Shown one piece after another: positions 22,601 through 32,213 of a DNA stretch of 64,000 nt (position 1 is the stretch's first letter; the number at the start of each line of letters is the position of its first letter). The DNA is from Morganella morganii (lineage in GTDB: Bacteria; Pseudomonadota; Gammaproteobacteria; Enterobacterales; Enterobacteriaceae): the NCBI RefSeq assembly GCF_019402645.1, contig NZ_VKKS01000001.1:248001-312000 (forward strand), written 5' to 3'. The notes beneath the pieces were generated by a model. It was not told the DNA's origin, did not search any database, and saw only the letters and a list, made by a program, of their open reading frames with translations. The position numbers were made by a program, and so were the translations under genes.

Positions 22601-22632
22601 AACCCCGCTTCCTGAGAAGCGGGGTTTTTTTA
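22601..22632 (+). terminator. Terminator after thiI
   Basis: Stem AACCCCGCTT / AAGCGGGGTT with a CCTGAG loop and a run of T residues. Confidence 0.92.
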
Positions 22633-22723
22633 TTGTCTTTTTTCAGAGTTTAAGGGGTACTGTTGTGCCGGTTCAGACACTATGCTGGCCGGCAGCAATA
22701 TCCATTACTGACGGGGTTTCAGA

Positions 22724-23308
22724 ATGAAAAACAGTGCGGTTCCGGTACCGGTAAGCCGTCTGGTCTGTTTTATTGTTATCGTGATGGCAATCCTCCGGGG
22801 ACTCACGCTGAATACGACATCCGATTACCTTATCCGCAGTTCATGGCAGGTGCCGGGCTCGCTTGTCTGGCTGCCTATGCTACTGGCGGTGTTTGTGCTG
22901 GCGTACAGCGTGGCACTGTTATGAAAACGCAGCGGATGGTCAGTGCTGTTGGAGATGGTTAATAAAGCCGCGCTGCTGGTACTGATGGCGGTTATTCTGA
23001 TGATCAGCAGCCCGCTGGCGGATTTTAAACAGATCACAGCAAACAGTGTTCTGGCAGGAATTGAAAAGGGCAGAATAAAAGTGACGTCTGATATCCGCTA
23101 TACCCCGGAAGGTCTGGGAAAACGGGGAGAAACGGTACTCGCGGTGCTGAATAAAAATCCGGAATACCGCAAAGCACTAAAACTATCCCCTTATGACCGG
23201 GAGGACAGCCGGACACTGCGTGAGGTGCTGCTCTCGGTGCCGAGTCCGGTGCTGCCGGAGTCCTGGTGGGCGGGGAACCCGGATGTTAGGTGGCCCGGGC
23301 AGCACTGA
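22724..23308 (+). pseudogene. Decayed membrane-protein gene, C-terminal remnant resembling DUF4153
   Basis: Two open stretches in the same frame (22724-22921 and 22925-23305) are separated only by a TGA at 22922-22924. Read through, they give about 194 residues: a possible membrane segment near 10-25, another near 45-65, then KRSGWSVLLEMVNKAALLV, a further hydrophobic run, and SPLADFKQITANSVLAGIEKG. The phrase SPLAD followed by an N-S-hydrophobic motif and a later tail is what I recall of the end of DUF4153-type inner-membrane proteins, which are usually several hundred residues long. The N-terminal part is missing and no ribosome site supports the first ATG. I infer a truncated relic with a nonsense codon; the family assignment is tentative. 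Confidence 0.55.
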
Positions 23309-23380
23309 AAGCGGGAATTACTCACTGAAACCAAAAACCCGGATGATGGTGACACCAGAACCACAAGTGTCGTGAATATG

Positions 23381-23412
23381 AAAACGCCCGGTATCACAGA
23401 CAGCCGGGCGTC
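23381..23412 (-). terminator. Terminator after yajL
   Basis: Stem ACGCCCGGT / GCCGGGCGT (one wobble or mismatch) with A residues on the plus-strand left side, which become a T run after the stem on the minus strand. It lies just past the yajL stop. Confidence 0.75.
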
Positions 23413-23416
23413 TTTA

Positions 23417-24034
23417 TCAGTTATCTGCCAGTGCGCGGTAGGGGGTGTCCTGATAATCCCATATCCCCGGTGGCAGCACCAATTCCGCCGCCACTTTCGC
23501 GGCGGTTTCCTGTCCGCACAGGCGCTCTGTCAGGCGCAGGGCAAAATCGATGGCAGTAGCCGGACCCTGGCTGGTCAGCAGATTAACGCGCTCATCAAAA
23601 TAGACCCGCTGATTGACCCACTGTTTTGCGGGAATGTTATCTTCCGACGCCGGATACCCGGTCATATTGCCGAGCGGAAACAGATTGTGGCTCACCAGAA
23701 TGACAGACGGTGCCGCGCAAATCGCGGCGACAATGTGTCCGTCACAATGCATCCGGCGGATTTTTTCAATCACCAGCGGGCTGTCGCGCAGATTTTCCGC
23801 ACCTTTCAGTCCACCCGGCAGCACAATGGCGTCAAACGGGGTATCCGCAACCCGCACCAGCGGAATATCTGCCATAATGCGGATCCCGCGTGAACCGGTG
23901 ATCAGGCAACTGCCGTCATCATTGGCACTGGCGAGTGTAACCGTCACACCGGCACGAACCAGCAGATCGGCAGTGGTGACGGCTTCGGTTTCTTCGCAGC
24001 CGTCAGCGAGACAAATGAGAACTGAAGGGGGCAT
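23417..24034 (-). CDS. yajL: Protein/nucleic-acid deglycase-chaperone YajL (DJ-1 family)
   Basis: DJ-1/PfpI-superfamily protein linked to oxidative-stress protection and repair of glyoxal-modified molecules. The start at 24034 (MPPSVLICLADGCEETEAV, 205 residues) is chosen because it matches the N-terminus of E. coli YajL; an upstream in-frame extension to 24259 lies inside panE and is unsupported. The reactive cysteine is in the nucleophile elbow AAICAAPSV (near 106), with the conserved glutamate in CEETE (near 15). It overlaps panE by 32 bases, as in E. coli. Confidence 0.95.
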   Translation of the reverse strand: MPPSVLICLADGCEETEAVTTADLLVRAGVTVTLASANDDGSCLITGSRGIRIMADIPLVRVADTPFDAIVLPGGLKGAENLRDSPLVIEKIRRMHCDGHIVAAICAAPSVILVSHNLFPLGNMTGYPASEDNIPAKQWVNQRVYFDERVNLLTSQGPATAIDFALRLTERLCGQETAAKVAAELVLPPGIWDYQDTPYRALADN

Positions 24035-24905
24035 TTTGTTCCTCTTTCTGTTTGACCAGGCTGTAGACGTGAATATGTTCCGGCAGCAAAATTCCGTGAT
24101 AGCGGGCGCGTTGCAGCAGATAGCCGGTAATGTAATCAATCTCGGTATAACGGCCGTAAAGAATATCCCGGCGCATGGAGGAGCTGTGATCGGCGGTTTT
24201 TTCAACCACATGAAGAATGTATTCATAGATATTATTACCGTCAGTGTGGATCCCTTCACGCAGCATCACTTCAGCAACTTCATCACACAGTACCCGGATT
24301 TGCGGCAGATGTGACATTAGTTCGCCGTTTTTGCAGTCATAGATCACAGTCAGCGGGGAAATCACACAGTTTACTGCCAGTTTTTGCCAGCAGGCCGCAT
24401 CGATTTCATCATGCCAGGCCACATCCGGCAGGGCGTCATGCAGAATATCTGCCAGATGACCGTAATGACGGGCGCGCTCATTCACAGGGCCGATATGTGT
24501 CAGCCCGCGGCGGCTGTGGTGCAGCAGGCCGTTTTCCTCAAATGCACCGTGGGATGTGATGCCGGTCAGCAGCGGGTTCGGGCAGCGGGACAATTCACGC
24601 GCCACCCCCATGCCATTGTGCAGCAGTAATACCGGACAGGATTCCGGTATCTGCGGCAGCAGCTGATTCACGGCTTCGGAGGTTTGCCAGGCTTTCAGGC
24701 AAACCAGCAATAATTCGGTTTGCGCAAGGAATTCAGGATCGTTTGTGGTAAATTGCCCGTAAAACGGCTCTCCGTTCAGAGTGTCAATATTCACATTCAG
24801 GTAAGGCCGGGGAATGCGCAGCCATCCCTGCACCTCATGATTGTCTGACAGTGCCGCGAGCCAGAGTTTCCCGATTGCGCCGCAACCCAGTACTGTTATT
24901 TTCAT
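24003..24905 (-). CDS. panE: 2-dehydropantoate 2-reductase (ketopantoate reductase)
   Basis: NADPH-dependent reductase making pantoate for coenzyme A synthesis. The start at 24905 (MKITVLGCGAIGKLW, 300 residues) places the Rossmann motif GCGAIG at residues 7-12 and agrees with E. coli PanE (303); the upstream extension to 24974 lacks support. Conserved features include LLLHNGMGV and the catalytic lysine segment CWQKLAVNCVISPLT. It is the upstream partner of yajL, divergent from yajQ. Confidence 0.95.
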   Translation of the reverse strand: MKITVLGCGAIGKLWLAALSDNHEVQGWLRIPRPYLNVNIDTLNGEPFYGQFTTNDPEFLAQTELLLVCLKAWQTSEAVNQLLPQIPESCPVLLLHNGMGVARELSRCPNPLLTGITSHGAFEENGLLHHSRRGLTHIGPVNERARHYGHLADILHDALPDVAWHDEIDAACWQKLAVNCVISPLTVIYDCKNGELMSHLPQIRVLCDEVAEVMLREGIHTDGNNIYEYILHVVEKTADHSSSMRRDILYGRYTEIDYITGYLLQRARYHGILLPEHIHVYSLVKQKEEQNAPFSSHLSR

Positions 24906-25063
24906 AAGGACTCCGGACAGCGAAAAAGATGTGAGCAATATCACTGAATAGTACCACTTTTTGTCCGTTTGCACCTTAGTAAATATAGCGGGAAATATAG
25001 TGCTTTTGTTGGCCTGATAAACCCGGTATCATGCCGGTCAGTTGAATATAGGGAGGTCTTCCG

Positions 25064-25555
25064 ATGCCATCATTTGATATTGTTTCTGAAGTTGAATTAC
25101 ATGAAGTGCGCAATGCCGTGGAAAACGCACAGCGTGAAGTGACCAATCGCTGGGATTTCCGCAACATTACCGCCACGATTGAGCTCAATGAGAAAAATAA
25201 CAGTGTTAAAATGACCAGTGAATCTGATTTCCAGGTTAATCAGCTGGTTGATATTATGCGGGAAAAACTGGCAAAACGCGGAATTGACGGCGCGTCTCTG
25301 ACCGTTCCGGATGAGATTGTTCACAGCGGCAAGCTGTACAGTGTTGAGGCAACCCTGTTACAGGGGATCGACAGCGCACTGGCGAAAAAAATCGTCAGGC
25401 TGATCAAAGACAGCAAGCTGAAAGTGCAGGCTCAAATCCAGGGAGAAGAAGTCCGTGTGACCGGCAAATCCCGTGATGATTTGCAGTCTGTAATGGCGCT
25501 GGTACGCGAAGGGAAACTGGGTCAGCCTTTCCAGTTCAAAAACTTCCGCGACTGA
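25064..25555 (+). CDS. yajQ: Nucleotide-binding protein YajQ (UPF0234)
   Basis: Small cytoplasmic protein with two ferredoxin-like folds; family members bind nucleotides or tRNA, and a Xanthomonas relative binds cyclic di-GMP. The 163-residue product begins [19 protein letters not shown] and has the conserved TNRWDFRN (about 27-34), [14 protein letters not shown] and [21 protein letters not shown]. Length equals E. coli YajQ (163). A GGGAGG ribosome site precedes the ATG. It stands alone between divergent panE and convergent yajR. Confidence 0.95.
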   Translation: MPSFDIVSEVELHEVRNAVENAQREVTNRWDFRNITATIELNEKNNSVKMTSESDFQVNQLVDIMREKLAKRGIDGASLTVPDEIVHSGKLYSVEATLLQGIDSALAKKIVRLIKDSKLKVQAQIQGEEVRVTGKSRDDLQSVMALVREGKLGQPFQFKNFRD

Positions 25556-25566
25556 GTGTTATCCAT

Positions 25567-25595
25567 CCGGCAACCTGTATCAGCACGGTTGCCGG
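25567..25595. terminator. Hairpin between yajQ and yajR (weak terminator)
   Basis: Perfect 9-bp stem CCGGCAACC / GGTTGCCGG with an 11-base loop between converging genes. The following T run is poor (TTCCTG), so termination efficiency is uncertain. Confidence 0.5.
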
Positions 25596-25601
25596 TTCCT
25601 G

Positions 25602-26963
25602 TCAGCGCTGCAAAACGGCTTCGAGTTGTTTGCGGTTTGACAGTTTGGTATCTGTTTTCACATATACTGCCCGTTCCTGCACAATAATCATCACATCACG
25701 CACACCAGGCTGTTCGCGTAATTTCGCGGTAATATCCGGGTTATTCACGTCATTTTCCGGTAATTCAAGACGCAGACTGCTGACATACGGCGGCTGACGC
25801 AGTGTCAGGCTGACGGTCAGCCAGATAAGTGTCAGTACCAGACCGCCACTGAAAACCGTTACCGCACCGTTGATGCCGTAGAGCAGGCCGCCGAGGCTGC
25901 CGCCCAGTGCCACACCGATAAACTGGCTGGTGGAGTAGATCCCCATGGCGGTTCCTTTATAGCCTGCCGGGGCTTCTTTACTGATCAGTGACGGCAGAAT
26001 CGCTTCCATCACATTGAACGCGATAAAGAATATCTGTAATCCGCCGTAAAGCAGCCAGAGGTTTTTTTCTGCCAGCAGAAACATAATCTCCGCGAGTGCC
26101 ATCATGACCACACAACTGATAAAAACCTGCTTCATTTTGCGGTACTTTTCCGCATAAATAATAAATGGCAGTACAGAAACAAAGGCGATAAGCATAGTGT
26201 ACAGATATGCTTTCCAGTGGGATTCCCGTGCCAGTCCGGCATCACTCATCACCAGAGGAAGGGCGACAAAGGTTGCCATCAGCAGGGTATGCAGGGCGAG
26301 GATCCCGAAATTCAGCCGCGCGAGCTGTTTATCCATCAGCACCTGTTTAATGGCGCCTTTTACCACGGCAGTTTCCCGGTTCTGCCGGTGCTCTTTATTG
26401 TCCGGCACCACATACAGGGTGACGAGGATCCCGAGGAACGCGAGCAGGGCAATTCCCCAGAACAGACCGGACAGACCGACGATATCTGCCAGTACCGGGC
26501 CGAGTACCAGTGCAACCGCAAAAGTGATCCCGATACTGATCCCGATAAAGGCCATCGCTTTGGTGCGGTTCTGTTCGCGGGTGGTATCAGACAACAGAGC
26601 CATAACAGCGGCGGATATAGCACCGGCACCCTGGAGCGCCCGTCCGGCAATCACCCCGTAAATGGAGTGGCTGAGTGCGGCAACAATACTGCCTGCCATA
26701 AAGATAATCAGCCCGCCCACAATCAGTGGCTTGCGGCCTATTTTATCGGAAAGCAGGCCAAAGGGGATCTGGAAGATAGCCTGTGTCAGGCCGTAGACAC
26801 CAATAGCAAAGCCGATAAGGGTGCTGGTGGCGTCTTTAAAATCGAGTCCGAATGTGGTGATAACAGGTAATACCATGAACATGCCGAGCATGCGCAGAGA
26901 AAATACCGAGCCTAACCCCCAGGTTGCACGACGCTCAACCGGGGTCATTTTATTATCGTTCAT
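25602..26963 (-). CDS. yajR: Major facilitator superfamily transporter YajR
   Basis: Proton-driven inner-membrane transporter of unknown natural substrate. The 453-residue protein has 12 predicted membrane segments, the MFS motif A segment GLLSDKIGRKPLIVGG (near 73-88), and a soluble C-terminal YAM domain of about 65 residues from LRLELPENDVN onward. That ferredoxin-like extra domain is specific to YajR-type carriers. The length is close to E. coli YajR (454). It is preceded by the cyo operon terminator and appears to be a single-gene unit. Confidence 0.94.
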   Translation of the reverse strand: MNDNKMTPVERRATWGLGSVFSLRMLGMFMVLPVITTFGLDFKDATSTLIGFAIGVYGLTQAIFQIPFGLLSDKIGRKPLIVGGLIIFMAGSIVAALSHSIYGVIAGRALQGAGAISAAVMALLSDTTREQNRTKAMAFIGISIGITFAVALVLGPVLADIVGLSGLFWGIALLAFLGILVTLYVVPDNKEHRQNRETAVVKGAIKQVLMDKQLARLNFGILALHTLLMATFVALPLVMSDAGLARESHWKAYLYTMLIAFVSVLPFIIYAEKYRKMKQVFISCVVMMALAEIMFLLAEKNLWLLYGGLQIFFIAFNVMEAILPSLISKEAPAGYKGTAMGIYSTSQFIGVALGGSLGGLLYGINGAVTVFSGGLVLTLIWLTVSLTLRQPPYVSSLRLELPENDVNNPDITAKLREQPGVRDVMIIVQERAVYVKTDTKLSNRKQLEAVLQR

Positions 26964-27022
26964 GGGATAACCTCAAAAAGACAGACACCACATTCTAATG
27001 AGATTTGTGGTTTTTACTAAAC

Positions 27023-27053
27023 ACAAAATGGCAGGGGAGCCCTGCCATTTTGT
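27023..27053 (-). terminator. Terminator of the cyo operon
   Basis: Long perfect stem ACAAAATGGCAGGG / CCCTGCCATTTTGT with a GAG loop (plus-strand reading). It lies 19 bases beyond the cyoE stop codon and gives T-rich sequence on both sides. Confidence 0.85.
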
Positions 27054-27071
27054 TATTACAGAAAGTGTGTG

Positions 27072-27956
27072 TTAACGGCTGTAGGCCAGCAGAACATCAC
27101 CGGAGACACTCGGGTCAACAGACATCATCACACTGAGTGATGTGATAGCGATAATGGAGAACACGAACAACTTACGCGCCCAGAGGCGGTCGTTTGTTGT
27201 TTTATAGCCCGATAATGCCATGCCCAGCCACCAGACACTGACTGCTGCTGCGACAATCAGGTATTTATATCCCGCATACCCGCTGATGGCGAGCATCAGT
27301 GTGGCAAACATAAAGGCGATGATGTACAGGATAATGTGGTTTTTTGCCACAGAAATGCCTTTAATCACCGGCAGTACAGGGATATTGGCTGCCTGGTAAT
27401 CTTTGAAACGGAAGATGGCAATCGCGTAGGAGTGCGGCATCTGCCATAAACTGAAGATTAACAGCAGGATCAGTGCGCCGGTATCAAACTGGCCGGTTAC
27501 TGCACAGTAGCCGATAACCGGCGGCGCGGCACCGGACAGGCTGCCGACCAGTGTGCCGTAGACCGATTTGCGTTTCATGTACAGGCTGTAAACCCCGACA
27601 TAAACCACAAAGCCGGCAACAGCAATCAGCATTGCCACCACATTGGCTGCCACTAACAGCAGAATCATGCCGGCAATACCCAGCACAGAGGCATAAACCA
27701 GACTGATTTTCGGGTCAATAAGCCCTCTCACCAGAGGGCGGTTTTTCGTGCGTTCCATGACGGAGTCGATGTCGCGGTCGATGTAATTGTTAAAAACACA
27801 ACCGGAGGCCACGACCAGCGAGACACCGAGCAATGTCGCAATGAACAGGGGGTAATCAATCTCGCCTTTGGAGGCGAGCAGGAATCCCCCGACCACAGAA
27901 ATTAAATTTCCGAAAATAATTCCCGGTTTTGTCACTTGCAGGTATTGCTTCATCAT
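27072..27956 (-). CDS. cyoE: Protoheme IX farnesyltransferase (heme O synthase)
   Basis: UbiA-superfamily membrane enzyme that farnesylates heme B to heme O for cytochrome bo oxidase. The 294-residue protein has about nine membrane segments and the aspartate-rich prenyl diphosphate site [20 protein letters not shown] (about 56-75). The farnesyl donor comes from IspA, encoded earlier in this window. It is the last gene of cyoABCDE, 11 bases after cyoD. Length matches E. coli CyoE (296). Confidence 0.97.
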   Translation of the reverse strand: MMKQYLQVTKPGIIFGNLISVVGGFLLASKGEIDYPLFIATLLGVSLVVASGCVFNNYIDRDIDSVMERTKNRPLVRGLIDPKISLVYASVLGIAGMILLLVAANVVAMLIAVAGFVVYVGVYSLYMKRKSVYGTLVGSLSGAAPPVIGYCAVTGQFDTGALILLLIFSLWQMPHSYAIAIFRFKDYQAANIPVLPVIKGISVAKNHIILYIIAFMFATLMLAISGYAGYKYLIVAAAVSVWWLGMALSGYKTTNDRLWARKLFVFSIIAITSLSVMMSVDPSVSGDVLLAYSR

Positions 27957-27967
27957 ATCGGCAACTC

Positions 27968-28300
27968 TTAATCAACCATCATATTGATGTTCAGGTTGTA
28001 CATAATCCACAGTGAACCCACGACCACGATACCGATAATGAGGAGCGTGAACAGGAACGCAATCAGGTTCCAGCGCTCTTCAGATGCGGTATTCATGTGC
28101 AGGAAGCACACCAGGTGAACAAGGATCTGAACAACAGCAGTAATCACAACAGTCGCCAGCAGTACAGATGTTGAGGCGGTTCCCTCAATCACCATATAAA
28201 ACGGGATGACTGTCAGAATGACCGACAATACAAAGCCGATCAGATAGGTTTTCACACTACCGTGGCTTGCCCCGGTACCGGCTGTATTTGAATGACTCAT
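27968..28300 (-). CDS. cyoD: Cytochrome bo oxidase subunit IV
   Basis: Small subunit that assists assembly of subunits I and III of the quinol oxidase. The 110-residue product starts [20 protein letters not shown] at the ATG at 28300, which overlaps the cyoC stop (TAATG); a longer frame to 28339 would lie in cyoC. Three membrane segments are visible (about 22-40, 47-65, 80-102). Length equals E. coli CyoD (109-110). Confidence 0.97.
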   Translation of the reverse strand: MSHSNTAGTGASHGSVKTYLIGFVLSVILTVIPFYMVIEGTASTSVLLATVVITAVVQILVHLVCFLHMNTASEERWNLIAFLFTLLIIGIVVVGSLWIMYNLNINMMVD

Positions 28301-28914
28301 TACAGTGCCCCCAACAGATAAACAACGGTGAACACACAAATCCAGACCACGTCCAGGAAGTGCCAGAACAGGCTTAAGCAGTTCAGGCGGGTTTTATTCA
28401 CTTCGGTCAGGCCGCGGCGGCTGGTCTGGATGATCATGATGATGATCCAGATAAGGCCGGCAGTGACGTGAAGACCGTGTGTTGCCACCAGGGTGAAGAA
28501 ACCGGACAGGAAGCCGCTGCGGTCAGGGCCGTAACCTTCGCTGATTAACTCATGAAATTCATAGATTTCCATCGCCACAAAGCCGAGGCCGAACAGGAAC
28601 GTCACAAATAACCACAGATTAACCTGACCCACCTGATTGCGGTTCATTGCCAGCATGGCAAAGCCGTAGGTGATGCTGCTGAATAACAGCAGGAAGGTTT
28701 CCACCAGTACAAACTGTAAATTAAAGATTTCTTTGCCTGACGGCCCGCCGGCGGTGCCGTCTTTCAGTACCACATAAATGGCGAACAGACTCGCAAACAG
28801 AATCAGGTCACTCATCAGGTAGACCCAGAATCCGAAGACCTTGGTCGCGCCTGCATCGTGATGCCCATGATCATCATGAGTGTTGTTATGTTGAGTCAGG
28901 GTATTAGTTGACAT
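28300..28914 (-). CDS. cyoC: Cytochrome bo oxidase subunit III
   Basis: Subunit III of the heme-copper quinol oxidase. From the ATG at 28914 ([20 protein letters not shown]) it encodes 204 residues, equal to E. coli CyoC, with a His/Asp-rich N-terminus and five predicted membrane segments, including [21 protein letters not shown] and [21 protein letters not shown] (the first 20 residues of each being diagnostic). It overlaps the end of cyoB by 11 bases. Confidence 0.97.
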   Translation of the reverse strand: MSTNTLTQHNNTHDDHGHHDAGATKVFGFWVYLMSDLILFASLFAIYVVLKDGTAGGPSGKEIFNLQFVLVETFLLLFSSITYGFAMLAMNRNQVGQVNLWLFVTFLFGLGFVAMEIYEFHELISEGYGPDRSGFLSGFFTLVATHGLHVTAGLIWIIIMIIQTSRRGLTEVNKTRLNCLSLFWHFLDVVWICVFTVVYLLGAL

Positions 28915-30895
28915 TATCCACACCTGCCTTGCTCAGTTGTTCGTAGTGGGCGTTTTCGATTTTTTCGACTTCAGCCACAGGAACATAGTAATCCACATCT
29001 TCATCGAAGCTTTTCGCAATCCAGGTGACAATCATGCCGGCGAAGCCAACAATCGCGAGCCACCAGATATGCCAGATCATGGCGAAACCAAAGATCAGGC
29101 TGAAACCGGCGATAATCACACCTGCTGCCGTGTTTTTCGGCATATGAATTTCTTCATATTTTGCAGGACGTTTATACGCGGTGCCTTTTTCTTTCATATC
29201 CCACCACTCATCACGGGACTGAACATCCGGCACTTCAGCAAAGTTATAGAACGGCGGAGGTGAAGAGGTTGCCCACTCCAGTGTACGGCCGCCCCACGGA
29301 TCCCCGGTAACATCGCGGTTCTGGTTGCGGTCACGGATACTGACGTAGAACTGAATGAGCTGGCACAGAATACCGACACCGATAATAGCCACGCCGGCCG
29401 CTGCGATTAACAGCATGGTGTGGAAAGTCGGGTCAATGTTCTGGCTGATACGGCGGGTCATTCCCATGAAGCCCAGGACGTAAACCGGCATAAAGGCGAC
29501 AAAGAAACCGATGAACCAGCACCAGAATGCGCGGACACCCCATTTTTCGTTCAGAGTGAAACCGAAAGCTTTCGGGAACCAGTAAGCCGTACCGGCGAAG
29601 CACCCGAAGACCACACCGCCGATGATGACGTTATGGAAGTGTGCAATCAGGAACAGGCTGTTATGCAGGACAAAGTTTGCCCCCGGTACTGCCAGCAGAA
29701 CCCCGGTCATACCACCGACGGAGAAGGTGATAATAAAGCCGACAGTCCAGAGCATCGGGGTCTTGAACTCGATACGACCCTGATACATGGTAAACAGCCA
29801 GTTGAATATCTTCACCCCGGTCGGAATGGAGATGATCATAGTGGCGATACCGAAGAAGGCGTTGACGTTCGCGCCGGAACCCATGGTAAAGAAGTGGTGC
29901 AGCCACACGATAAAGGACAGGACAGTAATCGCGATGGTTGCCCATACCAGTGAGGTATAGCCGAACAGACGTTTTTTCGAGAATGTTGCAGTGACTTCAG
30001 AGAAGACCCCGAAGACCGGCAGAACCAGGATATACACTTCCGGGTGGCCCCATGCCCACACCAGGTTGATGTACATCATCATGTTGCCGCCCATATCATT
30101 GGTAAAGAAATGGGTGCCCAGGTAGCGGTCTAATGTCAGGCCGGTTAAGGTGACAGTCAGAATCGGGAATGCAGCGATAATCAGGATGTTGGTACAGAAT
30201 GCCGCCCAGGTGAAGACCGGCATTTTCATCATCGACATGCCCGGTGCGCGCATACGCAGGATGGTCGCGAAGAAGTTCACACCGGTCAGTAATGTACCGA
30301 TACCGGATATCTGGAGACTCCAGAGCCAGTAATCGACCCCGACGCCCGGGTTATACTCCAGCCCCGACAGCGGCGGATACGCCAGCCAGCCGGTCTGTGC
30401 GAATTCCCCGATACCCAGAGAGATATTCACCAGCATCACACCGACCACAAAGAACCAGAAGCTCAGGGAGTTCAGGAACGGGAAGGCAACGTCACGTGCG
30501 CCGATCTGTAACGGCACGACCAGGTTCATCAGGCCGACAACAAACGGTGTCGCCACGAAGAAGATCATGATAACGCCGTGAGCGGTAAAGATCTGGTCGT
30601 AGTGTTCAGGCGGCAGGAATCCGGCTTCACCGGCAGAAGAAAGAGCCTGCTGGGCGCGCATCATAATGGCGTCAGCAAAACCACGGATAAGCACCACCAT
30701 TGAAACGATGATGTACATAATACCGATTTTTTTATGGTCAACTGTGGTTAACCATTCAGTCCATAACCACGTCCATTTGCGGAAGTAGGTGATAAGACCG
30801 ACAAGTGCAGCACCACCCAGAATGATACCCAGTACCGTAATAACAACGATAGGTTCATGCAGGGGGATGGCATCCAGTGTTAATTTTCCGAACAT
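28904..30895 (-). CDS. cyoB: Cytochrome bo oxidase subunit I
   Basis: Catalytic subunit with low-spin heme b, high-spin heme o and CuB; reduces oxygen to water using ubiquinol and pumps protons. The 663-residue protein has about 15 membrane segments. The CuB/tyrosine motif [14 protein letters not shown] (near 280-293) and the pair HH in WLHHFF (near 333) are present, plus heme-ligand histidines in HGVIMIFF (near 106) and HFHNV (near 419). Length equals E. coli CyoB (663). Confidence 0.98.
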   Translation of the reverse strand: MFGKLTLDAIPLHEPIVVITVLGIILGGAALVGLITYFRKWTWLWTEWLTTVDHKKIGIMYIIVSMVVLIRGFADAIMMRAQQALSSAGEAGFLPPEHYDQIFTAHGVIMIFFVATPFVVGLMNLVVPLQIGARDVAFPFLNSLSFWFFVVGVMLVNISLGIGEFAQTGWLAYPPLSGLEYNPGVGVDYWLWSLQISGIGTLLTGVNFFATILRMRAPGMSMMKMPVFTWAAFCTNILIIAAFPILTVTLTGLTLDRYLGTHFFTNDMGGNMMMYINLVWAWGHPEVYILVLPVFGVFSEVTATFSKKRLFGYTSLVWATIAITVLSFIVWLHHFFTMGSGANVNAFFGIATMIISIPTGVKIFNWLFTMYQGRIEFKTPMLWTVGFIITFSVGGMTGVLLAVPGANFVLHNSLFLIAHFHNVIIGGVVFGCFAGTAYWFPKAFGFTLNEKWGVRAFWCWFIGFFVAFMPVYVLGFMGMTRRISQNIDPTFHTMLLIAAAGVAIIGVGILCQLIQFYVSIRDRNQNRDVTGDPWGGRTLEWATSSPPPFYNFAEVPDVQSRDEWWDMKEKGTAYKRPAKYEEIHMPKNTAAGVIIAGFSLIFGFAMIWHIWWLAIVGFAGMIVTWIAKSFDEDVDYYVPVAEVEKIENAHYEQLSKAGVDNVN

Positions 30896-30898
30896 GCT

Positions 30899-31858
30899 TT
30901 ACCCCTCATTCCCGGCATGAGCAGCAGGTATATGGCTGCTGTGTTCATCTGCGCTCATGTTCATCATTGAATGGCTTTCGCCTTCGTGTGTCTTCCCGGC
31001 ACCGTGGCCGCTGTGACCAAATTTGTTAATGGTATCCACAAACAGGTTTGGTTTGACAGTTGAGAAATAGACAACCGGATTGTTCACACTCGGTTTTGCC
31101 AGCGCGTCAAACGCTTCGGTGGTGTTCAGGGTGTCCGGTGAGGCTTTCACCTTCGCAACCCACTCATCGAAAGCTTCGCGTGTCGGGGTGGCGGTGGCGG
31201 TAAATTTCATGTCAGAGAAACCGTGGCCGCTGTAACTGGCTGAAATGCCCTTGTACACGCCCGGTTCTTCAGCGATCAGATGCAGTTTGGTCTGCATACC
31301 TGCCATCGCATAAATCTGACCGCCTAACTGCGGGATGAAAAACGAGTTCATCACAGAATCAGAGGTGATTTTGAAATTGACAGGAACACCGACAGGGAAC
31401 GCGATCTCATTTACAGTGGCAATGCCCTGATCCGGATAGATAAATAACCATTTCCAGTCCATTGAGATAACCTGGATTGTTACCGGCTCCTGGTCACTGA
31501 CCAGTGGCTTGTACGGATCCAGCTCATGGGTGGTTTTCCATGTAATGGTACCCAGGATCAGAATGATAATGATTGGAACAGTCCAGACGACCAGCTCAAT
31601 TTTGTTGGAATGCGCCCAGTCAGGACGGTATGTTGCTTTTCTGGTTTCCCGGTAACGCAGGGCAAAAACGATTGCCATGATAATGACCGGAATAACCACA
31701 ATGAGCATCAGACCAATGGCGGTTAAAATCAGTGTTTTTTGCTCAGCACCGATAGTGCCTTTCGGGTTCATCAGTGCCATATCGCATCCGCCCAGCAAAA
31801 GCACAGATGCGAGCAGCGAGATTACCCCAATACTCTTTTTGTAGTTCATAAGTCTCAT
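30899..31858 (-). CDS. cyoA: Cytochrome bo oxidase subunit II (lipoprotein)
   Basis: Subunit II of the quinol oxidase. The N-terminus [20 protein letters not shown] ends in a lipobox LLGGC, so it is a lipoprotein, as in E. coli. Two membrane segments follow the lipid anchor and the rest is a periplasmic cupredoxin domain that lacks the CuA ligands, typical of quinol oxidases. The start at 31858 matches E. coli CyoA (MRL...); an ATG three codons later is also possible. The C-terminus carries a His/Ser/Met-rich tail. It is the first gene of cyoABCDE. Confidence 0.96.
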   Translation of the reverse strand: MRLMNYKKSIGVISLLASVLLLGGCDMALMNPKGTIGAEQKTLILTAIGLMLIVVIPVIIMAIVFALRYRETRKATYRPDWAHSNKIELVVWTVPIIIILILGTITWKTTHELDPYKPLVSDQEPVTIQVISMDWKWLFIYPDQGIATVNEIAFPVGVPVNFKITSDSVMNSFFIPQLGGQIYAMAGMQTKLHLIAEEPGVYKGISASYSGHGFSDMKFTATATPTREAFDEWVAKVKASPDTLNTTEAFDALAKPSVNNPVVYFSTVKPNLFVDTINKFGHSGHGAGKTHEGESHSMMNMSADEHSSHIPAAHAGNEG

Positions 31859-31915
31859 CCAACGACCCCAAAAACAAAGGTACTCAAGTACTCTTGTCGT
31901 TTCATCAGTCCGCAC

Positions 31916-31944
31916 ATATTACGGCAAGGTAAGATCAGTGTAAA
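31916..31944 (-). promoter_or_regulatory. Candidate cyoA promoter
   Basis: On the minus strand TTTACA (31944-31939) and TAATAT (31921-31916) are separated by exactly 17 bases, a good sigma-70 match. The implied 5' leader is about 50 bases. No ArcA or Fnr site could be identified with confidence. Confidence 0.5.
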
Positions 31945-32170
31945 TATATGTAATAGGATTGGTGGGTTTGTTGCCTCTTTATGTTAAAAGGATCACAAGT
32001 GAGCCTGTTTTTATGAAACAGTGAAATAAAAATCACAATTTTAACAATCAGGAGACAAATTTATATTTAAGCTTAGATTAGGGAAGGAAATACCGAAAGG
32101 ATGAAACACCGATTATTACACTTTATGTGACGTAATGGTGAAATTTTTTGTTCAGAAACAGTTTCCTGGT
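31945..32170. other. AT-rich region between cyoA and the Tsx-type gene, no gene seen
   Basis: The full gap from 31859 to 32213 holds the candidate cyoA promoter and the terminator of the downstream channel gene. The remaining sequence is AT-rich with no supported reading frame or RNA gene. It probably contains upstream control sites for cyo. Confidence 0.5.
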
Positions 32171-32197
32171 AAAAATACGGGGGGTTTTGCCCCCCGC
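32171..32197 (-). terminator. Terminator after the Tsx/OmpK-type gene
   Basis: Very GC-rich stem CGGGGGG / CCCCCCG with a TTTTG loop; on the minus strand it is followed by TATTTTTACC. It sits 17 bases past the stop codon of the channel gene. Confidence 0.9.
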
Positions 32198-32213
32198 AGT
32201 GAAAGAATATGAT

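Noticed and set aside
23613-24314. 233-residue plus-strand frame opposite yajL and panE
   Set aside because: Low-complexity Ser/Arg/Ala-rich translation typical of an antisense frame; yajL and panE are clear.
26217-26870. 217-residue plus-strand frame opposite yajR
   Set aside because: Antisense to a conserved transporter gene, with no hydrophobic pattern or motif of its own.
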